DNA of 64,000 nt, from contig SAQR01000003.1 in the NCBI GenBank assembly GCA_004020365.1, forward strand, positions 124,001 to 188,000. Reading direction: 5' to 3'. The stretch comes from Mesorhizobium sp. (GTDB lineage: Bacteria; Pseudomonadota; Alphaproteobacteria; Rhizobiales; Rhizobiaceae). The stretch's first letter is position 1. The number at the start of each line of letters is the position of its first letter. A program made the translations under genes and the position numbers. Shown here one piece after another: positions 47,675-56,111 of this stretch. Under the pieces are notes generated by a model. It ran no database searches. It was not told the DNA's origin and worked only from the letters and a program-made list of their open reading frames with translations.

Positions 47675-48301
47675 ATGGTTGGCGAACGGATGAACAAAAT
47701 CGATCGGCGACGGCCGGAGTCCGAAGCGGACGCCACCGTAAATGCCGCGCGGCTTGGAACGCGGTTGCGCCTCGCCCGGCAGACACGGGGCATGACGCTG
47801 AAGACGCTGGCGACAGCTGCAAACTGCTCTGAAAGCCTTTTGTCCAAGATTGAGAACGGCAAGGCTTCGCCATCCCTGCCTATGCTTCACCGCCTGGTCG
47901 AAGCTCTGGAGACCAATATCGGCTGGATGTTCGAACAGGTCGACGACGACGAGGCGATCGTGTTCCGCGCAGGCGCGCGGCCATTGATCTCGCTCGACGC
48001 GCTGAGGCGCGGCGAGGGCATCTCGCTCGAACGCATCATTCCCTATTCGCCCGGACACCTGTTGCAGTGCAACATCCATCATATCGAGGCAGACGGCGAG
48101 AGCGAAGGTCCCATCCAGCATGTCGGCGAGGAAGTCGGCTACGTGCTCGCCGGCCGGATCAAGCTGATCGTCGATGGCAAGAGCCATGATCTCGCCACCG
48201 GCGATGCGTTCGTATTCAGGTCGGAGCTGCCGCACCATTACCGCAACATCGGCAAGGAGAGAGCCAGCATTTTTTGGGTCAACACGCCGGCGACCTTCTG
48301 A
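47675..48301 (+). CDS. XRE-family regulator with C-terminal cupin domain
   Basis: 208 aa. A helix-turn-helix (LRLARQTRGMTLKTLATAANCSESLLSKIENGKASPS, spanning about residues 32-68) is followed by a cupin sensor (HVGEEVGYVLAG, VDGKSHDLATGDAFVFRSELPHHYRN blocks). Regulators of this kind (PuuR/SutR type) usually repress a neighbouring catabolic operon and release it when the cupin binds the metabolite. It lies 119 bp before an ABC importer operon whose promoter has repeated ATTCAA half-sites, the likely binding sites. Start 47675 or 47690; neither has a strong ribosome site. Confidence 0.87.
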   Translation: MVGERMNKIDRRRPESEADATVNAARLGTRLRLARQTRGMTLKTLATAANCSESLLSKIENGKASPSLPMLHRLVEALETNIGWMFEQVDDDEAIVFRAGARPLISLDALRRGEGISLERIIPYSPGHLLQCNIHHIEADGESEGPIQHVGEEVGYVLAGRIKLIVDGKSHDLATGDAFVFRSELPHHYRNIGKERASIFWVNTPATF

Positions 48302-48313
48302 CGGCGTTCAGAG

Positions 48314-48353
48314 ATTCAAAGACGTTGACAAGTATTCAAGTCTCTTGAATGTT
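48314..48353 (+). promoter_or_regulatory. Promoter and candidate operator of the sugar catabolic operon
   Basis: A consensus -35 TTGACA lies at 48325-48330. Between it and the expected -10 (AATGTT at 48348-48353, 17 bp away, weak) sits the perfect dyad ATTCAAG-TCT-CTTGAAT (48334-48350). A third copy, ATTCAAA (48314-48320), is exactly 20 bp upstream of the first arm, about two helical turns. This is a good binding arrangement for the XRE-cupin protein. Confidence 0.7.
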
Positions 48354-48420
48354 TGCTCGTGCCTGTAGCACCAATGGGGCCAGCCTGACAGGTTTGGCCC
48401 GCAAGCAAGGGGAACCGTAA

Positions 48421-49359
48421 ATGCGTCCGTTCAAACTTCTCTTCCGTTGCGCCGCCGTCCTGGCCATCTGCTCGACAGCGATGGGATCGGCGTTCGCCGA
48501 TACGTTCGCTCTCGTCAACATCAACCAGCAGGCCCTGTTCTTCAACCAGATCAACGAGGGCGCGCAGAAGGCGGCCGACGCCGCCGGCGCCAAGCTGGTC
48601 ATCTTCAATGCCAACAACGTGCCGAGCGCGCAAAACGACGCGATCGAGAACTACATCACGCAAAAAGTCGACGGCATCATTCTGGTCGCCATCGACGTCA
48701 ATGGCGTCAAGCCTGCAATCACCGCCGCGAAGGCGGCCGGCATCCCGGTGATCGCCATCGACGCGCAGATCCCCGACGGCGACAACGTTGCGTTCATCGG
48801 CGTCGACAACGCCAAGGCCGGCGAGGATATCGGCAAATTCTATGCCGACTATGTCAAGTCGGAGATGGGCGGCACTGCCAAGATCGGTATTGTCGGCGCG
48901 CTCAATTCGTTCATCCAGAACCAGCGGCTCGACGGCTTCAAGAAGGCGGTCACCGACAGCGGACTTGATATCACCTTCCTCGACACGGTCGACGGCCAGA
49001 ATGTCCAGGAGACCGCAATGAGCGCTTCGGAGAATTTGATGACCGCCAATCCGGACATGACGACGCTCTATGCGACCGGCGAGCCGGCGTTGCTCGGCGC
49101 TGTTTCGGCCGTGACCAGCCAGGGCCGCACCGGCGACGTCAAGGTGTTCGGCTGGGACCTGACCAAGCAGGTCATTCAGGGCATTGACGATGGTTGGGTG
49201 GTGGCGGTCGTCCAGCAGGACCCGGCCGGCGAAGGCAAGGCCGCTGTCGAAGCATTGGTCAAGCTCAAGAAGGGCGAAACGGTCGAGCCGATCATCAATA
49301 TTCCGGTGACAATCGTGACCAAGGACAATGTAGAACAATACCGCGCGATGTTCCAGTAG
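48421..49359 (+). CDS. Periplasmic sugar-binding protein, RbsB class
   Basis: 312 aa. Signal peptide (1-26, ending MGSAFA), then a ribose-class binding protein: LVNINQQALFFNQINEGA, IDVNGVKPAITAAKAAGIPVIAIDAQIP (spanning the hinge) and ATGEPALLGAV in the cleft. It is the first structural gene of a carbohydrate operon and is preceded by GGGGAACC as ribosome site. The ligand is not known; cleft residues differ from those I know for ribose, so another pentose, polyol or sugar derivative is possible. Confidence 0.9.
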   Translation: MRPFKLLFRCAAVLAICSTAMGSAFADTFALVNINQQALFFNQINEGAQKAADAAGAKLVIFNANNVPSAQNDAIENYITQKVDGIILVAIDVNGVKPAITAAKAAGIPVIAIDAQIPDGDNVAFIGVDNAKAGEDIGKFYADYVKSEMGGTAKIGIVGALNSFIQNQRLDGFKKAVTDSGLDITFLDTVDGQNVQETAMSASENLMTANPDMTTLYATGEPALLGAVSAVTSQGRTGDVKVFGWDLTKQVIQGIDDGWVVAVVQQDPAGEGKAAVEALVKLKKGETVEPIINIPVTIVTKDNVEQYRAMFQ

Positions 49360-49375
49360 ACTGCATCGATGACCG

Positions 49376-49408
49376 GTCCGCGGCGCCGCGAACGGCTACG
49401 CCGCGGAC
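49376..49408. promoter_or_regulatory. Hairpin between the RbsB-class gene and its ATPase gene
   Basis: GTCCGCGGCG (49376-49385) and CGCCGCGGAC (49399-49408) form a perfect 10-bp stem with a 13-nt loop, 17 bp after the binding-protein stop. No T-tract follows. Same position and type as the stem-loops after oppA and frcB. Confidence 0.75.
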
Positions 49409-49433
49409 GCTTTGCAATCCCGTGGGATCCAAG

Positions 49434-50231
49434 ATGAGCAGTGGCGAGACCTATCGGGTGCGGATGAGCGGCATCTCAAAGCGCTACAACGCCATTCAGA
49501 CGCTTGATGACGTCTCGCTGGTGCTGAGGCCGGGCGAGGTCCTGGGGCTGGTCGGCGACAATGGCGCGGGCAAGTCGACGTTGAGCAAGGTGCTGTCGGG
49601 AGCCGTGGTTCCCGATGCCGGCACGATCGAGATCGATGGAACGCCGGTGACCTTCAACTCGCCGGCGGACGCGCGTGCGGCGCGCGTCGAGATGGTCTAT
49701 CAGGATCTGTCGCTCTGCGACACGGTCGATGTCGCCGGCAATCTCTTTCTCGGCCGCGAGCCGCGCCGCCGCATCGCCGGCATTTCCTTTCTCGACAAAA
49801 AGCGCATGCATGAGCAAACGCGCCAGATGCTCGACCGCCTCGGCATCGTTATATCAGACACGCGGCTCAAGGTCGAAAACCTGTCCGGCGGACAGCGACA
49901 GTCGATCGCGATCGGCCGCGCCGCTTCCTTCGAACCGTCCGTGCTGATCATGGATGAGCCGACGGCAGCGCTTGCCGTCGCCGAGGTCGAGGCGGTGCTC
50001 GACCTGATCCGCACCGTCAGCGCCCGCGGCGTCAGTGTCATTCTGATCACCCACCGGCTTCAGGATCTGTTCCTCGTCTGCGACCGCATTCAGGTCATGT
50101 ACGAAGGCCGCAACGTCGCCGAGCGGCTGATCGGCGAAACCAATATCGAAGATGTCGTCAACCTGATCGTGGGCCGCAAGTTCAACGCTCGTTCGGCCAC
50201 CAGCGCCTATCGCGATGGAGCGCCGGCATGA
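49434..50231 (+). CDS. Sugar ABC transporter ATP-binding protein, single-domain
   Basis: 265 aa. Walker A GDNGAGKST, signature LSGGQRQSIAIGRA, Walker B VLIMDEPTAAL and the switch histidine in LITHRLQD. Single ABC domain, like FrcA and unlike two-domain RbsA. The ATG at 49434 gives the right length; the frame extends upstream to 49194 as an out-of-frame reading of the binding-protein gene. The stop overlaps the permease start by 4 nt (ATGA). Confidence 0.9.
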   Translation: MSSGETYRVRMSGISKRYNAIQTLDDVSLVLRPGEVLGLVGDNGAGKSTLSKVLSGAVVPDAGTIEIDGTPVTFNSPADARAARVEMVYQDLSLCDTVDVAGNLFLGREPRRRIAGISFLDKKRMHEQTRQMLDRLGIVISDTRLKVENLSGGQRQSIAIGRAASFEPSVLIMDEPTAALAVAEVEAVLDLIRTVSARGVSVILITHRLQDLFLVCDRIQVMYEGRNVAERLIGETNIEDVVNLIVGRKFNARSATSAYRDGAPA

Positions 50232-51232
50232 GCGACCTGACCCACTCCGCTCAGTCTCAAAGGGTCCGCGCAGGCACGTGGCGAGATGCGGTGCTTGCCA
50301 ATGGCAGCGTCGTGTCGATCGCGCTGTTCTTTCTTATCGTTAGCGTCATCTTTTCGGTGGCGACGGACGCCTTTCTGACGTCCCCCAATCTGCTGAACAT
50401 CCTGCGTCAGTCGGCACCATTGCTGATCGTCGCCGCAGCGATGACCTTCGTCATCACCACCGGCGGCATCGACCTTTCGGTCGGCTCGGTGCTGGCGCTG
50501 GTGGCAACCTTGTCGGCGACGCTGCTGCAACTGGGTTTGCCATGGCCGCTGGTCATCCTTGCCATGCTTGCGCTGGGCGCCCTGCTTGGCGCGGTGCAAG
50601 GCTATTTCGTCGCTTATGAGGGCATCCCGGCCTTCATCGTCACGCTTGCCGGGCTTTCGGTGATCCGCGGCGTGGCGCTGCTGATCACCGGCGGCTACTC
50701 GATCCCCATCGAGCCGGGAAGCCCTTTCACGGTGCTGGGCCGCGCCTGGTTGCTTGGCGTGCCGGCGCCGGCACTGATCGCGCTGGCGATCCTGGCGATC
50801 GCCTATATCGCCTTCAACGAGACGCCGTTCGGCCGCTACGTGACCGGCATCGGCGCCAACGCCGAAGCGGTCAGGCGCGCCGGCGTCAACACGCGGCTGA
50901 CGACGCTTTTCGTTTACGTCATTTCCGCCGCCGCCGCAGCACTTGCGGGGATCATCATTGCTGCCCGGCTCGGATCCGGATCGTCGAATGCCGGGCAAGG
51001 TTTTGAGCTCGAAGTGATCGCTGCCGTCGTGCTTGGCGGCACCAGCCTGTTCGGCGGCCGCGGAACGATCGTCGGCACGGTGCTCGGCGCGCTTACCGTT
51101 GCCGTCATCGGCAACGGTCTGATCCTGGCGCATCTGTCGCCATTCCTGACGCCGATCGTGACCGGAACAATCATCCTGATCGCCATCTGGCTCAACTTCC
51201 GCCTGTTCCGCGGCGCCGTGCGGAGCCGTTGA
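50228..51232 (+). CDS. Sugar ABC transporter permease, RbsC class
   Basis: 334 aa, about ten membrane helices. FVITTGGIDLSVGSVLALVAT and the loop GIGANAEAVRRAGVNTR, which contacts the ATPase, identify the ribose-class permease family. Overlaps the ATPase gene by 4 nt. It is followed after 3 bp by a duplicated 16-bp sequence at the start of the hydrolase gene. Confidence 0.9.
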   Translation: MSDLTHSAQSQRVRAGTWRDAVLANGSVVSIALFFLIVSVIFSVATDAFLTSPNLLNILRQSAPLLIVAAAMTFVITTGGIDLSVGSVLALVATLSATLLQLGLPWPLVILAMLALGALLGAVQGYFVAYEGIPAFIVTLAGLSVIRGVALLITGGYSIPIEPGSPFTVLGRAWLLGVPAPALIALAILAIAYIAFNETPFGRYVTGIGANAEAVRRAGVNTRLTTLFVYVISAAAAALAGIIIAARLGSGSSNAGQGFELEVIAAVVLGGTSLFGGRGTIVGTVLGALTVAVIGNGLILAHLSPFLTPIVTGTIILIAIWLNFRLFRGAVRSR

Positions 51233-51234
51233 GC

Positions 51235-51266
51235 CATGAGTGATCTCTTCCATGAGTGATCTCTTC
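51235..51266 (+). repeat. 16-bp perfect tandem duplication at the hydrolase start
   Basis: CATGAGTGATCTCTTC occurs at 51235-51250 and again at 51251-51266. Each copy has an ATG. The first (51236) opens a seven-codon frame that stops at 51257-51259. The second (51252) is in frame with the hydrolase. A GGAG sequence at 51222-51225 suits the first ATG; the second has no ribosome site of its own. Confidence 0.9.
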
Positions 51267-52343
51267 GATGACGCGGCGCCCAGGCAGCGGCTGGCGATCG
51301 GGGTCGATACCGGCCATGTGATGACCGTGCTCGGCCCGGTTCCGGTCGAAGAAATGGGCATTACGCTGATGCACGAGCACATCTTGCTCGACGGCGCGCG
51401 CAGCTGGAAATGTCCCTGTCATCCCGACGACATGGCGCTCGCCGAGCAGCCGGTCAACATCGAGATCATCGGCGAATTGCGCATGAACCCTTACGTCAAC
51501 CGCGACAATGTTTCGCTCGACGACACTGACCTGGCGCTGTCCGAGCTGCAACGCTATCGCGCGCTCGGCGGCCATACCGTCGTCGACGCGACCAATATCG
51601 GCATCGGCCGCGAGCCGGAAAAGCTCGCCCGCATCAGCCGCATGTCCGGCCTGAAGATCGTCATGGGCACGGGCTTTTATCTGGAGCACACCCATCCCGA
51701 ATGGCTGAAGGCGATGGATGTCGACGCAGTGACCGAGTTCATCGTCAACGACGTCGGCGGCGGCGAGACGCAGCCGCCGATCATGGCCGGCCTGATCGGC
51801 GAGGTCGGCGTCAGCAAGGATTTTACTTCAGAGGAGCGAAAGTCGCTGCGAGCTTCGGCACGGGCCTCGCGCATCACCGGCGTGCCGCTGTCGATCCATT
51901 TGCCCGGCTGGGAGCGGCTGGCGCACGATGCGCTCGATGTCGTGGAGGCCGAGGGCGCCGATCTTCGCCACACTGTGCTCTGCCACATGAACCCCAGTCA
52001 CAACGATCTCGACTATCAGACAAGCCTCGCCCGGCGCGGCGCTTTCCTGGAATACGACATGATCGGCATGGACTATTATTATGCTGATCAGGATGCACAA
52101 TCGCCCTCCGACGAAGAGAACGCGCGAGCAATCGCGGCACTTGTCGAGGCCGGCTTCGGCGATCGCCTGCTCTTGTCGCAGGATGTGTTCCTCAAGATCA
52201 TGCTGACCCGCTTCGGCGGTTTCGGCTACGGCTACATCCTGAGGCATTTCGTACCGCGCCTGAAACGGCATGGCGTCGAGCAGCCAGCCATCGACCGCAT
52301 GCTGATCGCCAATCCCAAAGCCGTGTTCTCGCGGCAGAATTAA
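51252..52343 (+). CDS. Phosphotriesterase-family metal-dependent hydrolase, probable sugar lactonase
   Basis: 363 aa TIM-barrel amidohydrolase. Metal ligands line up with phosphotriesterase: H41 and H43 (LMHEHILL), H216 (SIHLPG), H245 (LCHMNPS) and D311 (LSQDVFLK). The bridging carboxylated lysine is replaced by E184 (IGEVGV), as in lactonase-like members. Known relatives open phosphorylated or free sugar lactones. Starts possible at 51240 (GTG) or 51252 (ATG, second copy of the tandem duplication); the latter is chosen. The importer and kinase around it support a sugar-lactone role rather than organophosphate degradation. Confidence 0.85.
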   Translation: MSDLFDDAAPRQRLAIGVDTGHVMTVLGPVPVEEMGITLMHEHILLDGARSWKCPCHPDDMALAEQPVNIEIIGELRMNPYVNRDNVSLDDTDLALSELQRYRALGGHTVVDATNIGIGREPEKLARISRMSGLKIVMGTGFYLEHTHPEWLKAMDVDAVTEFIVNDVGGGETQPPIMAGLIGEVGVSKDFTSEERKSLRASARASRITGVPLSIHLPGWERLAHDALDVVEAEGADLRHTVLCHMNPSHNDLDYQTSLARRGAFLEYDMIGMDYYYADQDAQSPSDEENARAIAALVEAGFGDRLLLSQDVFLKIMLTRFGGFGYGYILRHFVPRLKRHGVEQPAIDRMLIANPKAVFSRQN

Positions 52344-52380
52344 GCCCAGACTTGTGGCTGAGACTTACGACGGAGTTCAA

Positions 52381-53151
52381 ATGTCCAAGAAAAAAATCCT
52401 GCTTGCCGGTGAATCCTGGGTGTCGACCGCGACCCATATCAAGGGCTTCGACCAGTTTCCAACGGTCACCTACCACACCGGCGCCGACGAATTGCTGACG
52501 GCGCTAAAGGCGACCGACTTCGACGTGACCTTTATGCCGGCACATGAGGCACAGCGCAGCTTTCCGCAAACAAAGGAGACGCTTTCGGCCTATGATGCGG
52601 TGGTGCTCTCCGACATCGGCGCCAACACACTGCTTCTGCATCCCGACACCTGGGTTCACTCCAAGCCGACGCCGAACCGCCTGCGGCTGCTGCGCGATTA
52701 TGTGCGCGACGGCGGCGGGCTTTTGATGTTCGGCGGCTACTACAGCTTCCAGGGCATCAATGGCGGCGCGCGCTATCGCAAGACACCGGTCGAAGAGGTG
52801 CTGCCGGTCAGCTGCCTCGCGTTCGACGACCGTGTCGAGGTGCCGGAAGGGTTTTCGCCTGTCCTGAAAGGCTCCTCGGACCATCCGATCCTCAGGGGTC
52901 TCGGGTCGGATTGGCCAATCCTGCTCGGCTTCAACGAGGTGACGCCGAAAGACGGGGCGGAAGTCCTGGCAACCGTGTCGTCGGATTATGGTTCGCTGCC
53001 GCTGCTCGTCACCGGCCACTATGGCAGGGGCCGCACTGTGGCCTGGACATCCGATGTCGGGCCGCATTGGCTGCCACCGGAGTTCATCGCCTGGAAAGGC
53101 TACAAAACCCTGTTCGAGCAGATGCTGAGCTGGGCGACCGGCGAGAGCTGA
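52381..53151 (+). CDS. GATase1-like protein (DUF1355/ThuA-like fold)
   Basis: 256 aa. The MSKKKILLAGESW start, YDAVVLSDIGANTLLL, GGGLLMFGGYYSFQGING and VTGHYGRGRTVAWTSDVGPHW blocks match putative glutamine-amidotransferase-like proteins related to ThuA. No cysteine stands at the usual nucleophile elbow (the stretch reads MFGGYYSF), so classic amidotransferase activity is unlikely. ATG at 52381 with a GGAG site; the GTG-opened frame at 52354 is an unlikely extension. It sits between hydrolase and kinase genes, so a sugar-binding or isomerising role is plausible but unproven. Confidence 0.8.
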   Translation: MSKKKILLAGESWVSTATHIKGFDQFPTVTYHTGADELLTALKATDFDVTFMPAHEAQRSFPQTKETLSAYDAVVLSDIGANTLLLHPDTWVHSKPTPNRLRLLRDYVRDGGGLLMFGGYYSFQGINGGARYRKTPVEEVLPVSCLAFDDRVEVPEGFSPVLKGSSDHPILRGLGSDWPILLGFNEVTPKDGAEVLATVSSDYGSLPLLVTGHYGRGRTVAWTSDVGPHWLPPEFIAWKGYKTLFEQMLSWATGES

Positions 53152-53154
53152 GCG

Positions 53155-54063
53155 ATGCATGTCCATGTCGTCGGCAATGCCTGCGTCGACACGATGTTTC
53201 GCGTCGGCCGCTTCCCTGCCGCCGGCGAGACTTTGAACGCCAGCAGCTACGCCGATGGCCTCGGCGGCAAGGGAGCAAACCAGGCGGTTGCGGCAGCGCG
53301 CACGGGTGCTGCGGTAACGTTTTGGACGGCGCTCGGCAAGGACCGCGCAGGCGCATGGATCAGGAGCCGCCTCGACAGGGAGTTGTCTGAGCTCGAGGCG
53401 ATTGAATTCGAGTTGCCAAGCGACCGCTCGACCATCGTCATCGAGGCCGGCGGCGAGAACTTCATCGTCAGCGGGGTCGCCTGCAGCGACGCGTTCGATC
53501 CGATCGCGCAGACCGCACTTGCGGGCCGGATCGCTTCTGGCGACATCGTTGTCTGCCAAGGAAATTTGCGAGGCGCCGCGATAGATGCCTGCCTGCGGGC
53601 AGCACGGGAAAATGGCGCGCGCACCGTCCTGAATGCCAGCCCTATCGATGAGGCGGCTCTGCCTGATTTCGGTCTGGCAGAGGTGTTGGTGGTCAATCAA
53701 TCCGAGGCGAAAGCGCTGGCCGGCCAGGCTGACATATCAGCCGCCGCCGACGCGCTTGTGGCCAAAGGCGCCGGGACAGTCGTGATCACCCTTGGTGCGG
53801 AAGGCTGTCTCATGCTTGTCCCGGACCAGCGAGGTTCGTTTCGTTTGCCGGCACCCCATGTCGAGGCGGTCGACACCAGCGGCGCCGGCGATGTGTTTTG
53901 CGGGTGTCTGGCCGGCGGGCTTGCCCAGGGCATGTCGGTTACCTCAGGACTGAAATTCGCGCTCGCGGCTGCGGCAATTGCGGTGACTCGCCCGGGCACA
54001 CTGATATCCTGTCCTTCCGCGTCTGAAATGGCGGCGCTCATCAGTCAAACGGAGCTCTCATGA
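53155..54063 (+). CDS. PfkB-family carbohydrate kinase
   Basis: 302 aa. GLGGKGANQAVAAARTG and ETLNAS near the N-terminus are typical of ribokinase-like enzymes; DTSGAGDVFCGCLAGG carries the anion hole and catalytic aspartate. Starts 3 bp after the preceding stop and overlaps the next gene by 4 nt. It would phosphorylate the imported sugar or a pathway intermediate. It resembles ribokinase more than fructokinase. Confidence 0.9.
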   Translation: MHVHVVGNACVDTMFRVGRFPAAGETLNASSYADGLGGKGANQAVAAARTGAAVTFWTALGKDRAGAWIRSRLDRELSELEAIEFELPSDRSTIVIEAGGENFIVSGVACSDAFDPIAQTALAGRIASGDIVVCQGNLRGAAIDACLRAARENGARTVLNASPIDEAALPDFGLAEVLVVNQSEAKALAGQADISAAADALVAKGAGTVVITLGAEGCLMLVPDQRGSFRLPAPHVEAVDTSGAGDVFCGCLAGGLAQGMSVTSGLKFALAAAAIAVTRPGTLISCPSASEMAALISQTELS

Positions 54064-54890
54064 CCCAACTCGGTCAATCAGGCGGCGACGCGCTCGTAGA
54101 ACTTTTCGGCCGCAGCAAGGTGGTGATCGGCGTCGTTCACCTGTCGCCGCTTCCGGGCGCGCCGCGCTATGACGGCGAGGCGGTCGAGGCGATCTATCAG
54201 CGCGGTCTGGACGATGCGAGATCTTATCTCGATGGCGGATGCGACGGCGTGATCGTCGAGAATCATGGCGACATCCCGTTTGCCAAACCTGACGATATCG
54301 GACCGGAGACAGCGGCCTACATGGCTGTCGTTTCCGACCGCATCCGCCGCGAGTTCGACAAGCCGGTCGGCATCAATGTGCTCGCTAACGCCGCGATCCC
54401 TGCCCTTGCGATCGCCAGCGCCTCCGGCGCGGGCTTTATCCGCGTCAATCAATGGGCAAATGCCTATGTCGCCAATGAGGGTTTTGTCGAGGGGGAGTCG
54501 GGTCGCGCGGCACGATATCGCGCCAGGCTGCGCGCCAACGGCATCCGCATTTTCGCCGATGCTCATGTCAAGCATGGCGCACATGCGATCGTTGCCGACC
54601 GCCCGGTGGAGGAACTGGTCAAGGATCTGGTTTTCTTCGACGCCGACGCCGTCATTGCGACCGGTCAACGCACCGGGCACGCTGCGGATCTGAGCTATAT
54701 CAGCATGATCAAAGAGGCCGCCGGCCTGCCGACGCTGGTCGGCAGCGGCGTGACGCCCGACAATGCCAACGATATCCTTGGCATCGTCGACGGCGTCATC
54801 ATCGCCAGCGCGCTGAAGCATGACGGCGTCTGGTGGAACCAGGTCGACCCAGCCCGAGTAAAGTCTTTTATGGCCGGGCTGAAGCGATGA
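54060..54890 (+). CDS. BtpA/SgcQ-family TIM-barrel protein
   Basis: 276 aa. VIGVVHLSPLPGAPRY, GCDGVIVENHGDIPF, GINVLANAAIPALAIA, GAGFIRVNQWANAYV and GSGVTPDNANDIL are the recurrent blocks of the BtpA/SgcQ family. SgcQ belongs to an uncharacterised E. coli sugar operon, and BtpA was linked to photosystem I in cyanobacteria; no enzyme activity is firmly established. The ATG overlaps the kinase stop. As last gene of the operon it may be a phosphosugar lyase or epimerase, an inference from fold and context. Confidence 0.88.
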   Translation: MTQLGQSGGDALVELFGRSKVVIGVVHLSPLPGAPRYDGEAVEAIYQRGLDDARSYLDGGCDGVIVENHGDIPFAKPDDIGPETAAYMAVVSDRIRREFDKPVGINVLANAAIPALAIASASGAGFIRVNQWANAYVANEGFVEGESGRAARYRARLRANGIRIFADAHVKHGAHAIVADRPVEELVKDLVFFDADAVIATGQRTGHAADLSYISMIKEAAGLPTLVGSGVTPDNANDILGIVDGVIIASALKHDGVWWNQVDPARVKSFMAGLKR

Positions 54891-54912
54891 TCGAGCAGCG
54901 ACTGGAGCGAAG

Positions 54913-54931
54913 TTGCGGCCTTGGGCCGCAA
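54913..54931. terminator. Hairpin between convergent operons
   Basis: TTGCGGCC (54913-54920) and GGCCGCAA (54924-54931) pair perfectly around a 3-nt TTG loop, between the BtpA-like gene and the convergent epimerase gene. No T-tract on either side, so possibly a weak bidirectional terminator. Confidence 0.45.
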
Positions 54932-54968
54932 ACGCGGAGACCCGCAGGCGACAACACTCAGACCGCAG

Positions 54969-55955
54969 TCACCTTGTCGTTGATCCTGCAGCCCATTCGG
55001 ACCGGTACCAGTCGACAAATTTCTTCAGCCCATCTTCAATCGAAACGCTCGGCTTGAAGCCGAAATCGCGCTCCAGCGCTGTTATGTCGGCATAGGTCCG
55101 CTCGACGTCGCTGTTTTGCATCGGCTCGCTGTGGCGGATCGCTTTTACACCGAGCAGTTTTTCCAGAGTGTCGATGAAATCGCCCAGCCGCACCGGCCGG
55201 TTGTTGCCCACATTGTAAAGCCTGCTCGGCGGAACTTCAGCCGATGGCGGCTTGTCGAGCACGGCAACGACAGCTCTCACCACATCGTCGACATAGGTGA
55301 AATCGCGCCACATCTCGCCATTGTTGAACACCCGGATCGGCTTGCCTTCGAGCATCGCCTTAGTGAAAATCCAATAGGCCATGTCGGGCCGGCCCCAGGG
55401 ACCGTAGACGGTGAAAAATCGCAAGCCGGTCTGCGGCACCCCGAACAGATGAGCGTAGGTGTGGCTCATCAATTCATCGGATTTCTTGGTGGCGGCGTAG
55501 AGCGAGACGGGCTTGTCGACCTGATCGGTCTCGCTGAACGGCACCTTGCGGTTGCCGCCATAGACCGAACTCGACGAGGCATAGACCAAATGCTCGAATG
55601 CGGGCTGCGCGCGACAGAACTCAAGCACTTCGAGATGGCCGACGACATTGGAGCGGACATAGAGCCTCGGATTGTCGAGTGAATGGCGCACACCGGCCTG
55701 AGCGGCGAGATGGACGATCCTGACTATGCCTTGCCCGGCCAAAGCGTCGGCAAGAGCGCCCTGTTCGGCGATGTCGATCTGGTGAAATGAAAAATCCTTG
55801 TGAGGTTGCAAGCTGGCGAGGCGTCCCTTTTTCAACTCAAGGTCGTAGTAGTCGTTCATGTTGTCGACGCCGACGACCGCTTCCCCCCTGTTCAGGAGAT
55901 GATGGCAAACATGGCTGCCGATGAATCCCGCGGCTCCGGTGACAAGTACAGGCAA
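54969..55955 (-). CDS. UDP-glucuronate 4-epimerase-like protein
   Basis: 328 aa extended short-chain dehydrogenase. VTGAAGFIGSHV binds NAD, DNMNDYYDLELKKGRL, YAATKKSDE (Tyr-x-x-x-Lys) and FFTVYGPWGRPDMA are characteristic of UDP-glucuronate epimerases (LpsL/RkpK-neighbour type) that supply UDP-galacturonate. The start TTG at 55953-55955 has GGAG 7 nt upstream and puts the Rossmann motif at the N-terminus; the GTG at 55982 is possible but lacks a site. Stands alone; probably serves lipopolysaccharide or exopolysaccharide synthesis. Confidence 0.85.
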   Translation of the reverse strand: MPVLVTGAAGFIGSHVCHHLLNRGEAVVGVDNMNDYYDLELKKGRLASLQPHKDFSFHQIDIAEQGALADALAGQGIVRIVHLAAQAGVRHSLDNPRLYVRSNVVGHLEVLEFCRAQPAFEHLVYASSSSVYGGNRKVPFSETDQVDKPVSLYAATKKSDELMSHTYAHLFGVPQTGLRFFTVYGPWGRPDMAYWIFTKAMLEGKPIRVFNNGEMWRDFTYVDDVVRAVVAVLDKPPSAEVPPSRLYNVGNNRPVRLGDFIDTLEKLLGVKAIRHSEPMQNSDVERTYADITALERDFGFKPSVSIEDGLKKFVDWYRSEWAAGSTTR

Positions 55956-56111
55956 CAAGGTGCTCCATGCATATGCTGGCACATGATCGCGAAATCGAGA
56001 TCGATTTCGGAAAGGATCATACGCGATATCAAAACTACATCCGAATGAAACGACCGTCTCAGTTCGTGCTATAGGTAATAGGCGCTACCGACAAGCTGTG
56101 CGGTCGACGCG

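Noticed and set aside
47157-47873. Several 150-180 codon frames on both strands in the gap before the XRE regulator
   Set aside because: Arg/Ser/Cys-rich translations without domains, overlapping one another on opposite strands. Listed as a gene-free region instead.
49194-49433. N-terminal extension of the second ABC ATPase frame
   Set aside because: It overlaps the binding-protein gene in another frame and adds 80 residues without ABC features.
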